Source: an uncultured Candidatus Binatia bacterium
Lineage (GTDB): Bacteria > Desulfobacterota > Binatia > UBA9968 > JAJDTQ01
DNA length: 64,000 bases
Direction of reading: 5' to 3'
Assembly: GCA_958295985.1 (NCBI GenBank)
Contig: OY282432.1
Span: forward strand, 1,364,001-1,428,000
Translations under genes and position numbers: made by a program
In this document: positions 1 to 9,677 of the stretch, piece by piece
Position numbering within the stretch: the first letter of the stretch is position 1
Layout of the letters: each line of letters starts with the position of its first letter
Notes under the pieces: model-generated
Told to the model about the DNA's origin: nothing
Seen by the model: the letters and a program-made list of their open reading frames with translations, nothing else
Database searches by the model: none

Positions 1-1
1 C

Positions 2-919
2 GTGGAGCGGTTGTTTCCGCTTTCAGCGGAGCACGGGCTGGGGGTCGCGGACCTGATGCAGGAGGTGGTGGACGCTCTGCCCCAGGGCGTGGAGCGGACC
101 CCCGAGACCGCCGAACCCCTGGCCCTGGCGGTTGTGGGCCGGCCCAACGTGGGCAAGTCGACGCTGGTCAACCGGCTGCTGGGCTATGACCGCTCGCTGG
201 TGGACTCGCGGCCCGGCACCACCCGCGATGCGCTACAGGCCGCCTTCGACTGGCGCGGGACCCCGTGCCGCCTGACGGACACCGCGGGCATCCGGCGCAA
301 GTCCCGGGTCGTCGGCCCGGTGGAACGGTACAGCGTGAGCCGCGCGTTGCGCTCGGTGGACGCCGGGGACGTGGTCATCCACCTGCTGGACGGATCCGAA
401 GGGGTGACGGACCAGGATGCGCAGGTCATGTCCTATGCCTTCCAGCGGGGCAAGGCCATGGTCCTGGGAATCAACAAGTGGGATCTCCTGGACACGGATC
501 GTTTGAGCCTCCAGGTGTACCAGGATTTCTTGCATCGGCGGCTACCGTTTGCCGACCATGTGCCGATAGTCTCTTTATCGGCACTGGAAGGGTCGGGCAT
601 GACGAAGCTGATGGACATGGTGATACGGATGGGAAGCGCCCAGCGCCGGTGGGTCAAGACGCCGGCGCTCAACCGCGCGTTGCGCCGGCTCACCGAGCGG
701 CACGCCCCGCCGCAGCTCCGCGGGCGGGCCGTGAAGTTCTACTACGGCGCCCAGACGGACGTGCAGCCGCCGACCTTCACGCTGTTCGTCAACCGTCCCG
801 AAGGGGTCGGCTCGGGCTACCGGCGCTACCTTGTCAAGGCGCTGCGGGCCGAGCTTGGCCTGGAGCATACTCCGTTGCGCCTGACCCTGCGGCCGCGGGC
901 CGGCAGGGAAGGACACTAG
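2..919 (+). CDS. der: Ribosome-biogenesis GTPase Der (EngA), 3' part
   Basis: Tandem-domain GTPase acting in 50S subunit maturation. Only the C-terminal 305 codons lie in the window. The visible protein begins at the end of the first G domain (SAEHG G5 motif), then has a complete second G domain: GRPNVGKST P-loop, DTAGI G3 and NKWD G4. It ends with the KH-like RNA-binding domain that distinguishes Der from Era and TrmE. The GTG at position 2 is an internal codon, and the true start lies upstream of the window. The stop is 4 bases before dprA, so the two are probably cotranscribed. Family assignment is secure from the second P-loop plus KH-like tail. Confidence 0.95.
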   Translation: MERLFPLSAEHGLGVADLMQEVVDALPQGVERTPETAEPLALAVVGRPNVGKSTLVNRLLGYDRSLVDSRPGTTRDALQAAFDWRGTPCRLTDTAGIRRKSRVVGPVERYSVSRALRSVDAGDVVIHLLDGSEGVTDQDAQVMSYAFQRGKAMVLGINKWDLLDTDRLSLQVYQDFLHRRLPFADHVPIVSLSALEGSGMTKLMDMVIRMGSAQRRWVKTPALNRALRRLTERHAPPQLRGRAVKFYYGAQTDVQPPTFTLFVNRPEGVGSGYRRYLVKALRAELGLEHTPLRLTLRPRAGREGH

Positions 920-923
920 TGCC

Positions 924-2126
924 GTGTCCCGCATACAGGGTTGCGAAGATGGGCAGGAACTTGTCGACCGGCGGGACCTTGCGTGGCTCGCCTTCAGCCA
1001 GGTCCCGGGGCTCGGGTGCGTCGGGTTCCGGCGCATCGCGGAGTTCTTTGCCGACCCCACCGACGTATTCTTCGGCGGCCGCGGGGCGTTGCGCGAGGTT
1101 CCCGGACTGAGCCGGGCCGCCGTCGGCGGGTTGCTGGCCTTTTCCGACTGGGACCGTCTGGCGGACGAGAGGCATCGCATCCGGGAAGGCAGGGTTCGGC
1201 TCGTGCGATACTCCGACGCGTCGTATCCCGAGCGCCTGCGCGCCATACCCGACCCGCCTGCCGTGCTCTATGTGAGGGGGTCGCCGGCAGCGGCCGGCCA
1301 TGCCGCGGTGGCGGTGGTGGGGACGCGGGCGCCGAGCGAGTACGGCCGCGAGATGACCCGCCTGTTGTGCCGCGGCCTGGCCGCCGCGGGCATCGCCGTG
1401 GTCAGCGGCATGGCCCGAGGCATAGACGGTGAGGCCCACGAGACCGCGCTGTCCGTGGGCGGCGGGACCGTGGCGGTGCTCGGGTCGGGGGTGGACGTGC
1501 CCTATCCGCCGGAGCACCGCGATCTCTGCCGCCGGATCGAGGAGAGCGGCGCCGTGCTCTCCGAGCACTCCATGGGCACGCGCCCGCTGCCGCATCACTT
1601 TCCCGCCCGCAACCGCATCATCAGCGGTCTCTCGCTGGGCGTGGTGGTCGTGGAAGCCACCGAGCGGAGCGGGTCGTTGATCACCGTCCGCTGGGCACTG
1701 GAACAGGGACGGGAGGTCTTCGCGGTTCCGGGGCCGGCAGGCGCCGGCCGCAGCCGCGGACCTCACCGTCTGATCCGCGAGGGAGCCAAGCTGGTGGAGG
1801 ACGTGGCGGACATCATCGAGGAGGTCGCGCCGCAGTTGGCGGCGGAGCCGGCGCTGACGCCCACGCCTTCGCCCGCGGTCGAGACCGGTCCGGCCGGCGT
1901 TTCCGGTGAAACGGCTCCCCTCGGAGGAGCGGCCGGAACGATCCTGCGGGACCTCGAGGCCGGACCGCTGCAAATGGACGACGTCATCCACCGGACGGGC
2001 CTCTCGGCGCAGCGGGTCTGTGAGGTGCTTTTGGAAATGGAGTTGCAGGGCCTGCTCAGGCAGTTGCCGGGAAAGAGATACGCTTTGAACGCCGCTGCAA
2101 CCGGCAGCCGGGGGGCTACACGGTGA
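924..2126 (+). CDS. dprA: DNA-processing protein DprA (Smf)
   Basis: DprA loads RecA onto incoming single-stranded DNA during natural transformation and is also conserved in many bacteria not known to be competent. The 400-residue protein has an N-terminal helical SAM/HhH-like region (about 17-75) and the extended Rossmann fold (about 105-300). That fold carries the diagnostic VVGTRAPSEYG, SGMARGIDGEAH, GSGVDVPYPPEH, FPARNRIISG and SGSLITVRWALEQGREVFAVPG blocks. A winged-helix DML1-like domain sits at about 340-395. The start is GTG, 4 bases after der. A proline/threonine-rich linker separates the two C-terminal parts. In many genomes topA follows dprA; here a degenerate stretch and then trmFO follow. 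Confidence 0.95.
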   Translation: MSRIQGCEDGQELVDRRDLAWLAFSQVPGLGCVGFRRIAEFFADPTDVFFGGRGALREVPGLSRAAVGGLLAFSDWDRLADERHRIREGRVRLVRYSDASYPERLRAIPDPPAVLYVRGSPAAAGHAAVAVVGTRAPSEYGREMTRLLCRGLAAAGIAVVSGMARGIDGEAHETALSVGGGTVAVLGSGVDVPYPPEHRDLCRRIEESGAVLSEHSMGTRPLPHHFPARNRIISGLSLGVVVVEATERSGSLITVRWALEQGREVFAVPGPAGAGRSRGPHRLIREGAKLVEDVADIIEEVAPQLAAEPALTPTPSPAVETGPAGVSGETAPLGGAAGTILRDLEAGPLQMDDVIHRTGLSAQRVCEVLLEMELQGLLRQLPGKRYALNAAATGSRGATR

Positions 2127-2171
2127 GGTGTTCCTTTCCCGAATGTCTTACGTTCGGCGCACCCTTGTGGT

Positions 2172-2416
2172 ATGGATGATCCGGTGGAGGAAGCCGTCAT
2201 CGACGCGCCGGAAACCTGGCGTCGGAAACCCGTATTCTCGTGGCTGTCCTTGGAAGCGGGATCGCCGTGGCGGGACGGGTTCTGCCCGATCTTCGATCCA
2301 TGAAGCGCGATATCGCAGACTTGCGGGATCGCATGGCGCGGCCGGAAGGACTGTTCGAAGGATTCACGCGGCGAGACAACGAAACCGACGTCGTATCTGA
2401 CGATGTCGCATCCTGA
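2172..2416 (+). pseudogene. Probable frameshifted small membrane protein remnant
   Basis: Two short reading frames look like halves of one small protein. The upstream half starts at ATG 2172 and reads MDDPVEEAVIDAPET. A different frame then continues with a hydrophobic stretch (ILVAVLGSGIAVAGRVL) followed by MKRDIADLRDRMARPEGLF and ends at TGA 2414-2416. From memory, short proteins with a membrane helix followed by a charged KRDIADLRERMARLEGLFEG-type coiled segment are common, and the two halves match that layout if one base is gained or lost around 2215. No Shine-Dalgarno precedes ATG 2172. The tail alone could start at ATG 2300 (38 codons). The rest of the 370-base gap between dprA and trmFO holds only the hairpin and mini-ORF listed separately. 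Confidence 0.4.
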
Positions 2417-2428
2417 AAAGGAGCGGCC

Positions 2429-2500
2429 ATGAAGAGGCCCGCGGTGGGGGCGGCAGAGGTCCAGTCTGCCGCCCCTTCGCGTTATCGCATCGCAACATGA
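2429..2500 (+). CDS. Possible 23-codon leader ORF overlapping trmFO
   Basis: ATG 2429 follows an AAAAGGAG Shine-Dalgarno-like sequence at a good distance. It opens a 23-codon frame ([20 protein letters not shown]...) whose TGA overlaps the trmFO ATG as ATGA. This spacing allows translational coupling. The frame also spans the 11-bp hairpin at 2447-2475. I recognise no function. It may be only the remnant of the decayed region with a chance overlap. Confidence 0.25.
   Translation: MKRPAVGAAEVQSAAPSRYRIAT
2447..2475 (+). terminator. Stem-loop before trmFO
   Basis: A perfect 11-bp inverted repeat, GGGGCGGCAGA and TCTGCCGCCCC, flanks a 7-base loop (GGTCCAG). Only TTCG follows, not a real T-run, so it is a weak intrinsic terminator at best. 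It may instead shield or pause the transcript just before trmFO, whose start lies 22 bases downstream. Confidence 0.4.
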
Positions 2501-3849
2501 ACGCGCACCCCAACGAAGCCATCGGCCGCGTCAATATCGTGGGCGGCGGTCTGGCGGGCTGCGAGGCCGCATGGCAGCTCGCCAGGCGGGGAGTGCCGGT
2601 GGACCTCTACGAGATGAGGCCCGTCACCGGGACTGCGGCTCATGCAACGGGTGATCTGGCCGAGCTGGTGTGCAGCAACTCGTTCCGGTCCCGGTCGCTG
2701 ACCGCGGGGGCCGGGCTGCTCAAGGAAGAGATGCGGCGCATGGGCTCCCTGATCCTCACCCTGGGGGAGGTCCATCAGGTGCCCGCGGGGTCGGCCCTGG
2801 CGGTGGACCGAACGCGCTTCGCCCGGGCTGTTTCCGAACGGGTGGCGGCGCTGCCCGGCCTGCGGCTGATCCGGCGGGAAATCGAGACGATTCCGGCCGG
2901 CCTGACCATCGTGGCCACCGGACCGCTGACCGCGCAGCCTCTTTCGGAGTGCATCGGGAAGCTTCTGGGCGCCGAACATCTCTACTACTACGACGCCATC
3001 TCTCCGGTGGTCACCGCGGAGTCCGTGGACGCGGCGGTGGCCTTCCGGGCCTCCCGCTATGACGAGCAGCCCGGCGACTACCTGAACCTGCCGTTGACTC
3101 AGGCCGAGTACTACCGCCTGGTGGACGCGGTGACGGGGGCGGAGAAGGTCCCGGTGCGAAGCTTCGAGCGATTCTTCGAGGGATGTCTCCCCGTCGAGGA
3201 GATGGCGCGGCGCGGGCGGGAGACCCTGGCGTTCGGCCCCTTGAGGCCCACCGGACTGGTGGACCCGGCTTCGGGGCAGCGGCCGTACGCGGTGGTGCAG
3301 TTGCGGCAGGAAAACCGCGAGGCCACCCTGTACAACCTCGTGGGCTTCCAGACCAAGATGACGTACCCGGAGCAGAAACGGGTCTTCTCGCTGATACCGG
3401 GCTTGGCCAAGGCGGTGTTCGTGCGCTACGGCAGCCTGCACCGCAACACCTTCATCAACGCGCCGCGGCACCTGTTGCCGACGCTCCAATGGCGCGGCGC
3501 GCCGCGGCTCTTCTTCGCCGGCCAGATTACCGGCGTGGAGGGATATATCGAATCGGCCGCCTCGGGGCTGCTGGCGGGCGTCAACGCGGCGCGTCTGGCC
3601 ACGGGGGCGAAACCGGTGACGCCGCCCGCCACCACCGCCCTCGGGTCGTTGCTTCACTACATCACCGATGCCGGGCGCGAAGGCTTTCAGCCCATGAACG
3701 TCAACTTCGGCCTCTTTCCGAGTCTGCCCATCAAGGCCAGGGGCCGCCGCAAGAGGGAGCTCATGGCCGAACGCTCCCTGCGGGACGTGGAGCGTTGGTG
3801 GCTGGAGACGGGCGAGGACGGCGCCGCGGGCGCCGTCCGGCAGGCGTGA
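2497..3849 (+). CDS. trmFO: Methylenetetrahydrofolate-tRNA-(uracil-5-)-methyltransferase TrmFO
   Basis: Folate- and FAD-dependent enzyme making 5-methyluridine at tRNA position 54. The 450-residue length is normal. The N-terminal FAD-binding Rossmann motif is at 12-43 ([15 protein letters not shown]...DLYEMRP). The LVCSNSFRS block contains Cys59, and a second conserved Cys occurs in the [11 protein letters not shown] block. The [15 protein letters not shown] motif of the GidA-related fold is present. Use of TrmFO rather than the SAM-dependent TrmA is typical of Gram-positives, alphaproteobacteria and deltaproteobacteria. The ATG overlaps the stop of a possible mini-ORF. Confidence 0.96.
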   Translation: MNAHPNEAIGRVNIVGGGLAGCEAAWQLARRGVPVDLYEMRPVTGTAAHATGDLAELVCSNSFRSRSLTAGAGLLKEEMRRMGSLILTLGEVHQVPAGSALAVDRTRFARAVSERVAALPGLRLIRREIETIPAGLTIVATGPLTAQPLSECIGKLLGAEHLYYYDAISPVVTAESVDAAVAFRASRYDEQPGDYLNLPLTQAEYYRLVDAVTGAEKVPVRSFERFFEGCLPVEEMARRGRETLAFGPLRPTGLVDPASGQRPYAVVQLRQENREATLYNLVGFQTKMTYPEQKRVFSLIPGLAKAVFVRYGSLHRNTFINAPRHLLPTLQWRGAPRLFFAGQITGVEGYIESAASGLLAGVNAARLATGAKPVTPPATTALGSLLHYITDAGREGFQPMNVNFGLFPSLPIKARGRRKRELMAERSLRDVERWWLETGEDGAAGAVRQA

Positions 3850-3854
3850 GGCCG

Positions 3855-4928
3855 ATGGACGGCACGAGCCTCATCACCCTCGAAGATGTCTGGAAGACCC
3901 ACGCGCCCGGCAGTCCGGCGGCGGTTTCCGGGTTGAGTTTCACCCTGAAGCAGCGCGAGATTCTGGCGCTGCTGGGCCCCAGCGGCTCCGGCAAGACCAC
4001 GACGCTACGGTTGATCGCGGGCTTCGACCGGCCCGACGGCGGCAGGATCCTGCTCAACGGAGCCCCGGTATCCGGCGCCGGCATGTGGGTCGAGCCCGAG
4101 CAAAGATGCATCGGCATGGTCTTCCAGGACTACGCCCTGTTCCCCCACCTGACGCTGCTGGACAACGTCATGTTCGGGCTTCGGAACGGATCACGGAAGT
4201 CGCGGGCGGATTCCGCGCGGGAGGTCCTGGGGGTGGTGGGGATGGAAGAACTGGCGCAGCGCTATCCCCACGAGCTTTCCGGCGGCCAGCAGCAGCGGGT
4301 GGCCCTGGCCCGGGCGCTGGCGCCCAATCCCCTCGTGTTGCTTCTCGACGAGCCCTTCAGCAATCTCGACTTCGACATGAGAGCCGGGATGCGCGAGGAG
4401 CTGCTCCGTATCCTGCGCGCATCGGAGACCAGCGCCATCATGGTGACCCATGATCAGGAGGAGGCGCTGGCGGTGGCCGATCGGGTGGGTGTGCTCAACC
4501 ACGGCTTTCTCGAGCAGCTTTCCGAGCCGGAGGTGCTCTATCGCCGGCCGGACACGCGATTCGTGGCGGAGTTCGTGGGACAGTCGGACTTCATTCCGGG
4601 CGTGGTGGGGGACACCATCGAGACCGAGGTGGGGAATTTCCCCAACGACGCCGGTTTGCCCGCCGGCGCCAGGGTCGACCTGCTGGTGCGGCCGGACGAG
4701 GTCGAGGTCGAGGCCGCGGATGACGGCCAGGGGGTGGTGGCCCGGCGGCGGTTTCGCGGCGCCGAGAACCTGTACCACCTCACCTTGCGGTCCGGCGCGC
4801 GAATCCGCAGCAGCCAGCCGTCCACCCGTTTCCTCCCCGCGGGCGCCCGGGTGAAGGTCACGGTCCGGCCCGCCGAGCTCACCGTTTTTCCCGGCGGCGA
4901 CCGCTCGGCGATGCCAGGCAAAGTTTGA
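3855..4928 (+). CDS. ABC transporter ATP-binding protein (FbpC/PotA/CysA-like)
   Basis: Cytoplasmic ATPase subunit of an ABC importer of the iron/polyamine/sulfate-type group. It is 357 residues long. It has a Walker A motif GPSGSGKTT at 41-49, a Q-loop in VFQDYALFPH, the signature LSGGQQQRVALARAL, Walker B VLLLDEPFSNLD and the switch histidine in MVTHDQEEAL. A C-terminal TOBE-type regulatory half begins near residue 240. The ATG lies 5 bases after the trmFO stop, so it is probably cotranscribed. No permease or solute-binding gene is nearby, so the substrate cannot be assigned; FbpC-like (ferric iron) is one possibility. Confidence 0.85.
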   Translation: MDGTSLITLEDVWKTHAPGSPAAVSGLSFTLKQREILALLGPSGSGKTTTLRLIAGFDRPDGGRILLNGAPVSGAGMWVEPEQRCIGMVFQDYALFPHLTLLDNVMFGLRNGSRKSRADSAREVLGVVGMEELAQRYPHELSGGQQQRVALARALAPNPLVLLLDEPFSNLDFDMRAGMREELLRILRASETSAIMVTHDQEEALAVADRVGVLNHGFLEQLSEPEVLYRRPDTRFVAEFVGQSDFIPGVVGDTIETEVGNFPNDAGLPAGARVDLLVRPDEVEVEAADDGQGVVARRRFRGAENLYHLTLRSGARIRSSQPSTRFLPAGARVKVTVRPAELTVFPGGDRSAMPGKV

Positions 4929-4967
4929 CTTTCCACACGGAATCTGAAGAAATGTAGGCGAGTGGCG

Positions 4968-5000
4968 GCCACCATCGCGTTGGCGTGGTGGCCCTTTTGT
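4968..5000 (+). terminator. Candidate intrinsic terminator after the ABC ATPase gene
   Basis: The arms GGCCACCA (4968-4975) and TGGTGGCC (4987-4994) form an 8-bp stem with an 11-base loop, followed by CTTTTG and further T-rich sequence. It lies 40 bases after the ABC gene stop and 45 bases before ilvE, so it probably ends the upstream operon. Confidence 0.55.
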
Positions 5001-5044
5001 CGTTCTTGCGCTTGCGTGCGGGAAAAGCGATCCGGGGAGTCTCG

Positions 5045-5962
5045 ATGTCTCTGAGGAGTGACAAGATTTGGGTCGACGGGGAGCTGGTGGATTGGGACGA
5101 CGCCCGGTTCCATGTCATGAGCCATGCGCTCCACTACGGCACCGCCTATTTCGAGGGGATTCGTTGCTATTCGCTGGGGGACGAGCGGTCGGCGGTCTTC
5201 CGGCTGGCCGAGCACGTCAAGCGCTTCCGGGATTCGGGACACATCCTCGGCACCCCCTTGCCGTACAGCGTCGAGCAGATGACCGAGGCGGTTCTGGAGG
5301 TGATCCGGGTCAACCGGCTGAAGGAGTGTTACATCCGGCCGCTGGCGTTCGTGGGCGACGGCGAGATGGGGCTGTACGCGCTCAACAACCCGGTGCGGGT
5401 CATCGTGGCGGCGTGGGCCTGGGGGGCGTATCTGGGGGACGAGGGTCTCGAGCAGGGCATCCGCGCCAAGGTGTCTTCCTACACCCGGCATCACGTCAAC
5501 GTGATGATGACCAACAGCAAGATCTCGGGCAACTACGTGAACTCGGTGCTGGCCAAGCACGAGGTGAAGCAGGCGGGCTACGACGAGGCGATCATGCTCG
5601 ACCCCGAGGGGTGCGTCTCGGAGGCCAGCGGCGAGAACCTCTTCATCGTGGAGGACAGGGAGTTGAGGACCGCGCCCGTGACCTCCATCCTCCCCGGCAT
5701 CAACCGGGCGAGCGTCATCGAGCTGGCTCGCGCCAAGGGATACCGGGTCAACGAGGAGCGCTTCGCCCGGGATGCCCTCTACATCGCCGACGAGGCCTTC
5801 CTCACCGGCACCGCGGCCGAGGTGACCCCCATCCGGGAGGTGGACGACCGGACCATCGGCGAGGGGAAGCCGGGGCCGGTGACCCTCGATCTGCAGCAGG
5901 CCTTCTTCGACGTCATCCGGGGGCGGGACGAAGGTTACCGTCACTGGCTGACGCTCGTGTGA
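5045..5962 (+). CDS. ilvE: Branched-chain amino-acid aminotransferase
   Basis: Class IV PLP-dependent aminotransferase catalysing the last step of valine, leucine and isoleucine synthesis. The 305-residue protein matches the bacterial family length. It shows the N-terminal KIWVDGELV...HALHYGTAYFEGIRCY block, the PLP lysine Lys159 in NSKISGNYVNSVLAK, and the cofactor-phosphate region CVSEASGENLF. The EAFLTGTAAEVTPI motif is near the C-terminus. The start at ATG 5045 is chosen because a GGGGAG ribosome site precedes it and homologues begin here. The gene stands alone between a terminator and the convergent lplA-like gene, so it likely has its own promoter, which I could not identify. Confidence 0.95.
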   Translation: MSLRSDKIWVDGELVDWDDARFHVMSHALHYGTAYFEGIRCYSLGDERSAVFRLAEHVKRFRDSGHILGTPLPYSVEQMTEAVLEVIRVNRLKECYIRPLAFVGDGEMGLYALNNPVRVIVAAWAWGAYLGDEGLEQGIRAKVSSYTRHHVNVMMTNSKISGNYVNSVLAKHEVKQAGYDEAIMLDPEGCVSEASGENLFIVEDRELRTAPVTSILPGINRASVIELARAKGYRVNEERFARDALYIADEAFLTGTAAEVTPIREVDDRTIGEGKPGPVTLDLQQAFFDVIRGRDEGYRHWLTLV

Positions 5963-5991
5963 CCGGCGTTCCGACCACCGCTGGTGATGCA

Positions 5992-6012
5992 CGCGGGTGG
6001 GTTTGAACCCCC
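5992..6012. repeat. Palindromic intergenic repeat, inverted variant copy
   Basis: On the minus strand bases 5992-6011 read GGGGTTCAAACCCACCCGCG. The same 20 bases occur on the plus strand at 60313-60332, between trpD and trpC. It is a variant of the GGCGGGTTTCAAACCCGCC element found after rph and rplM. This copy fills most of the gap between the convergent ilvE and lplA-like genes. Confidence 0.7.
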
Positions 6013-6029
6013 CTGCGCCTCCGCGGTTC

Positions 6030-6749
6030 TCAACACCTCCGGTTCCAGCTCCGGACCGAGTACTTTTGCTCCACCAGCGACGCGATGGCGTCGGCCGGGA
6101 CGCCGGCGCCTCCGGGCGCGGCGTTCCAGCAGCGCATCAGCAGCGCCTTGACGCGTGAAGCGGGTTGCCGCAGGTTGGTGAGGAAGACGCGGTGACCGCG
6201 CCCCCGGCGGTAGGCCGGCGTCCTGGGCGGATACGGCAGGATCTCTTCCATCAGCGGGATGGGGAAATCCAGCAGGAACGTGCCGTGGAACAACAGGAAG
6301 CGCCGGCGGCGGCGTTGCGCGTTGCCCGAGAACTTCCGCTGACCCACGGCGAGGTCGGTGGCGCCCTGACGGCGGACCGGCAGGCCGGTGGCTTCCGCCA
6401 ATACCTGCCGGTGGCGCTGCATGATGAAGGAGTTGGTGGTGTCGATGCGCTCCAGCGGGCCGTTGTCGGTGATGCGGAGGATGAGCGTGTAGCTGAGGCA
6501 GCCGGGCCCCTGGACCACCGTGCCGCCGCCGCTGCATCGTCGCAGGATGGGAATACCCCGGGCCGCGCACGCGGATACGTTGACTTCACGGTCCCGCCGG
6601 CTGGCCAGGCCGAGGACCACGAAGGGCCGGGAGGACTCCCAGAACCTCAGGATCTCTCGATCCTGCTTCTGCTCACAGTCGTCGAGCAGCGCTTCGTCGC
6701 AGGCCAGGTTCGCTTCGGGGGTCGGTAGTGTCAGGTCGAGGCGCTGCAT
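6030..6749 (-). CDS. Lipoate-protein ligase A-like protein (core domain)
   Basis: Member of the biotin/lipoyl transferase fold that attaches lipoate to E2 subunits. The start at 6749 (MQRLDLTLPTPEANLACDEALLD) gives 239 residues and matches the family N-terminus; an in-frame upstream extension to 6833 looks non-coding. Diagnostic motifs are RRCSGGGTVVQGPGCLSYTL, a GATDLAV segment, and GQRKFSGNAQ with the likely catalytic lysine followed by FHGTFLLDF. The large C-terminal accessory domain of E. coli LplA is absent, so it could be a two-part ligase, a LipL-like amidotransferase, or a salvage enzyme with a partner elsewhere. It is transcribed divergently from the pyruvate dehydrogenase genes, whose E2 would be its substrate. 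Confidence 0.82.
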   Translation of the reverse strand: MQRLDLTLPTPEANLACDEALLDDCEQKQDREILRFWESSRPFVVLGLASRRDREVNVSACAARGIPILRRCSGGGTVVQGPGCLSYTLILRITDNGPLERIDTTNSFIMQRHRQVLAEATGLPVRRQGATDLAVGQRKFSGNAQRRRRRFLLFHGTFLLDFPIPLMEEILPYPPRTPAYRRGRGHRVFLTNLRQPASRVKALLMRCWNAAPGGAGVPADAIASLVEQKYSVRSWNRRC

Positions 6750-6826
6750 CGTGGCTCGGAATGGGGCGCAAAGCGGCCGCGGCCGGCGAGCGGTCCCGGA
6801 GCGGACGGTGTCCGATCCGAGAGGAC

Positions 6827-6856
6827 TTGACACGTGCGGGCGGCGATGAATATGTT
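6827..6856 (+). promoter_or_regulatory. Sigma-70-type promoter for aceE-aceF-lpd
   Basis: A perfect -35 TTGACA at 6827-6832 is followed by an 18-base spacer and -10 TATGTT at 6851-6856. This predicts a start near 6863 and a leader of about 45 bases before the aceE ATG at 6907. It is the only good promoter seen in the 157-base gap between the divergent lplA-like gene and aceE. Confidence 0.7.
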
Positions 6857-6869
6857 GCCCGGCACGTGT
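6830..6869. promoter_or_regulatory. Inverted repeat over the aceE promoter, candidate operator
   Basis: The arms ACACGTGCGGGC (6830-6841) and GCCCGGCACGTGT (6857-6869) are reverse complements except for one extra base. The symmetry centre falls at the -10 element. The left arm overlaps the 3' half of the -35 box, and the right arm covers the predicted transcription start. This geometry suits a repressor site controlling the pyruvate dehydrogenase operon, but no regulator gene is adjacent and the protein is unknown. Confidence 0.5.
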
Positions 6870-6906
6870 TGCCTACGCAAACGTTTTTGTAATATCCCTG
6901 AAAGCG

Positions 6907-9657
<2,751 letters not shown>

Positions 9658-9677
9658 CCGTTAGTGGCCGTACCCTC

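Noticed and set aside
2128..2400. 90-codon plus-strand frame after dprA
   Set aside because: Arg-rich composition with no hydrophobic pattern. The other two frames of the same stretch carry the recognisable peptide halves.
3183..3854. Upstream extension of the ABC ATPase frame into trmFO
   Set aside because: It is the alternate frame of trmFO; the ABC family N-terminus begins at MDGTSLITLEDVWK (3855).
4929..5044. Attenuator or T-box before ilvE
   Set aside because: No leader peptide rich in Leu/Ile/Val codons and no T-box motif. The only structure is the terminator-like hairpin of the upstream gene.
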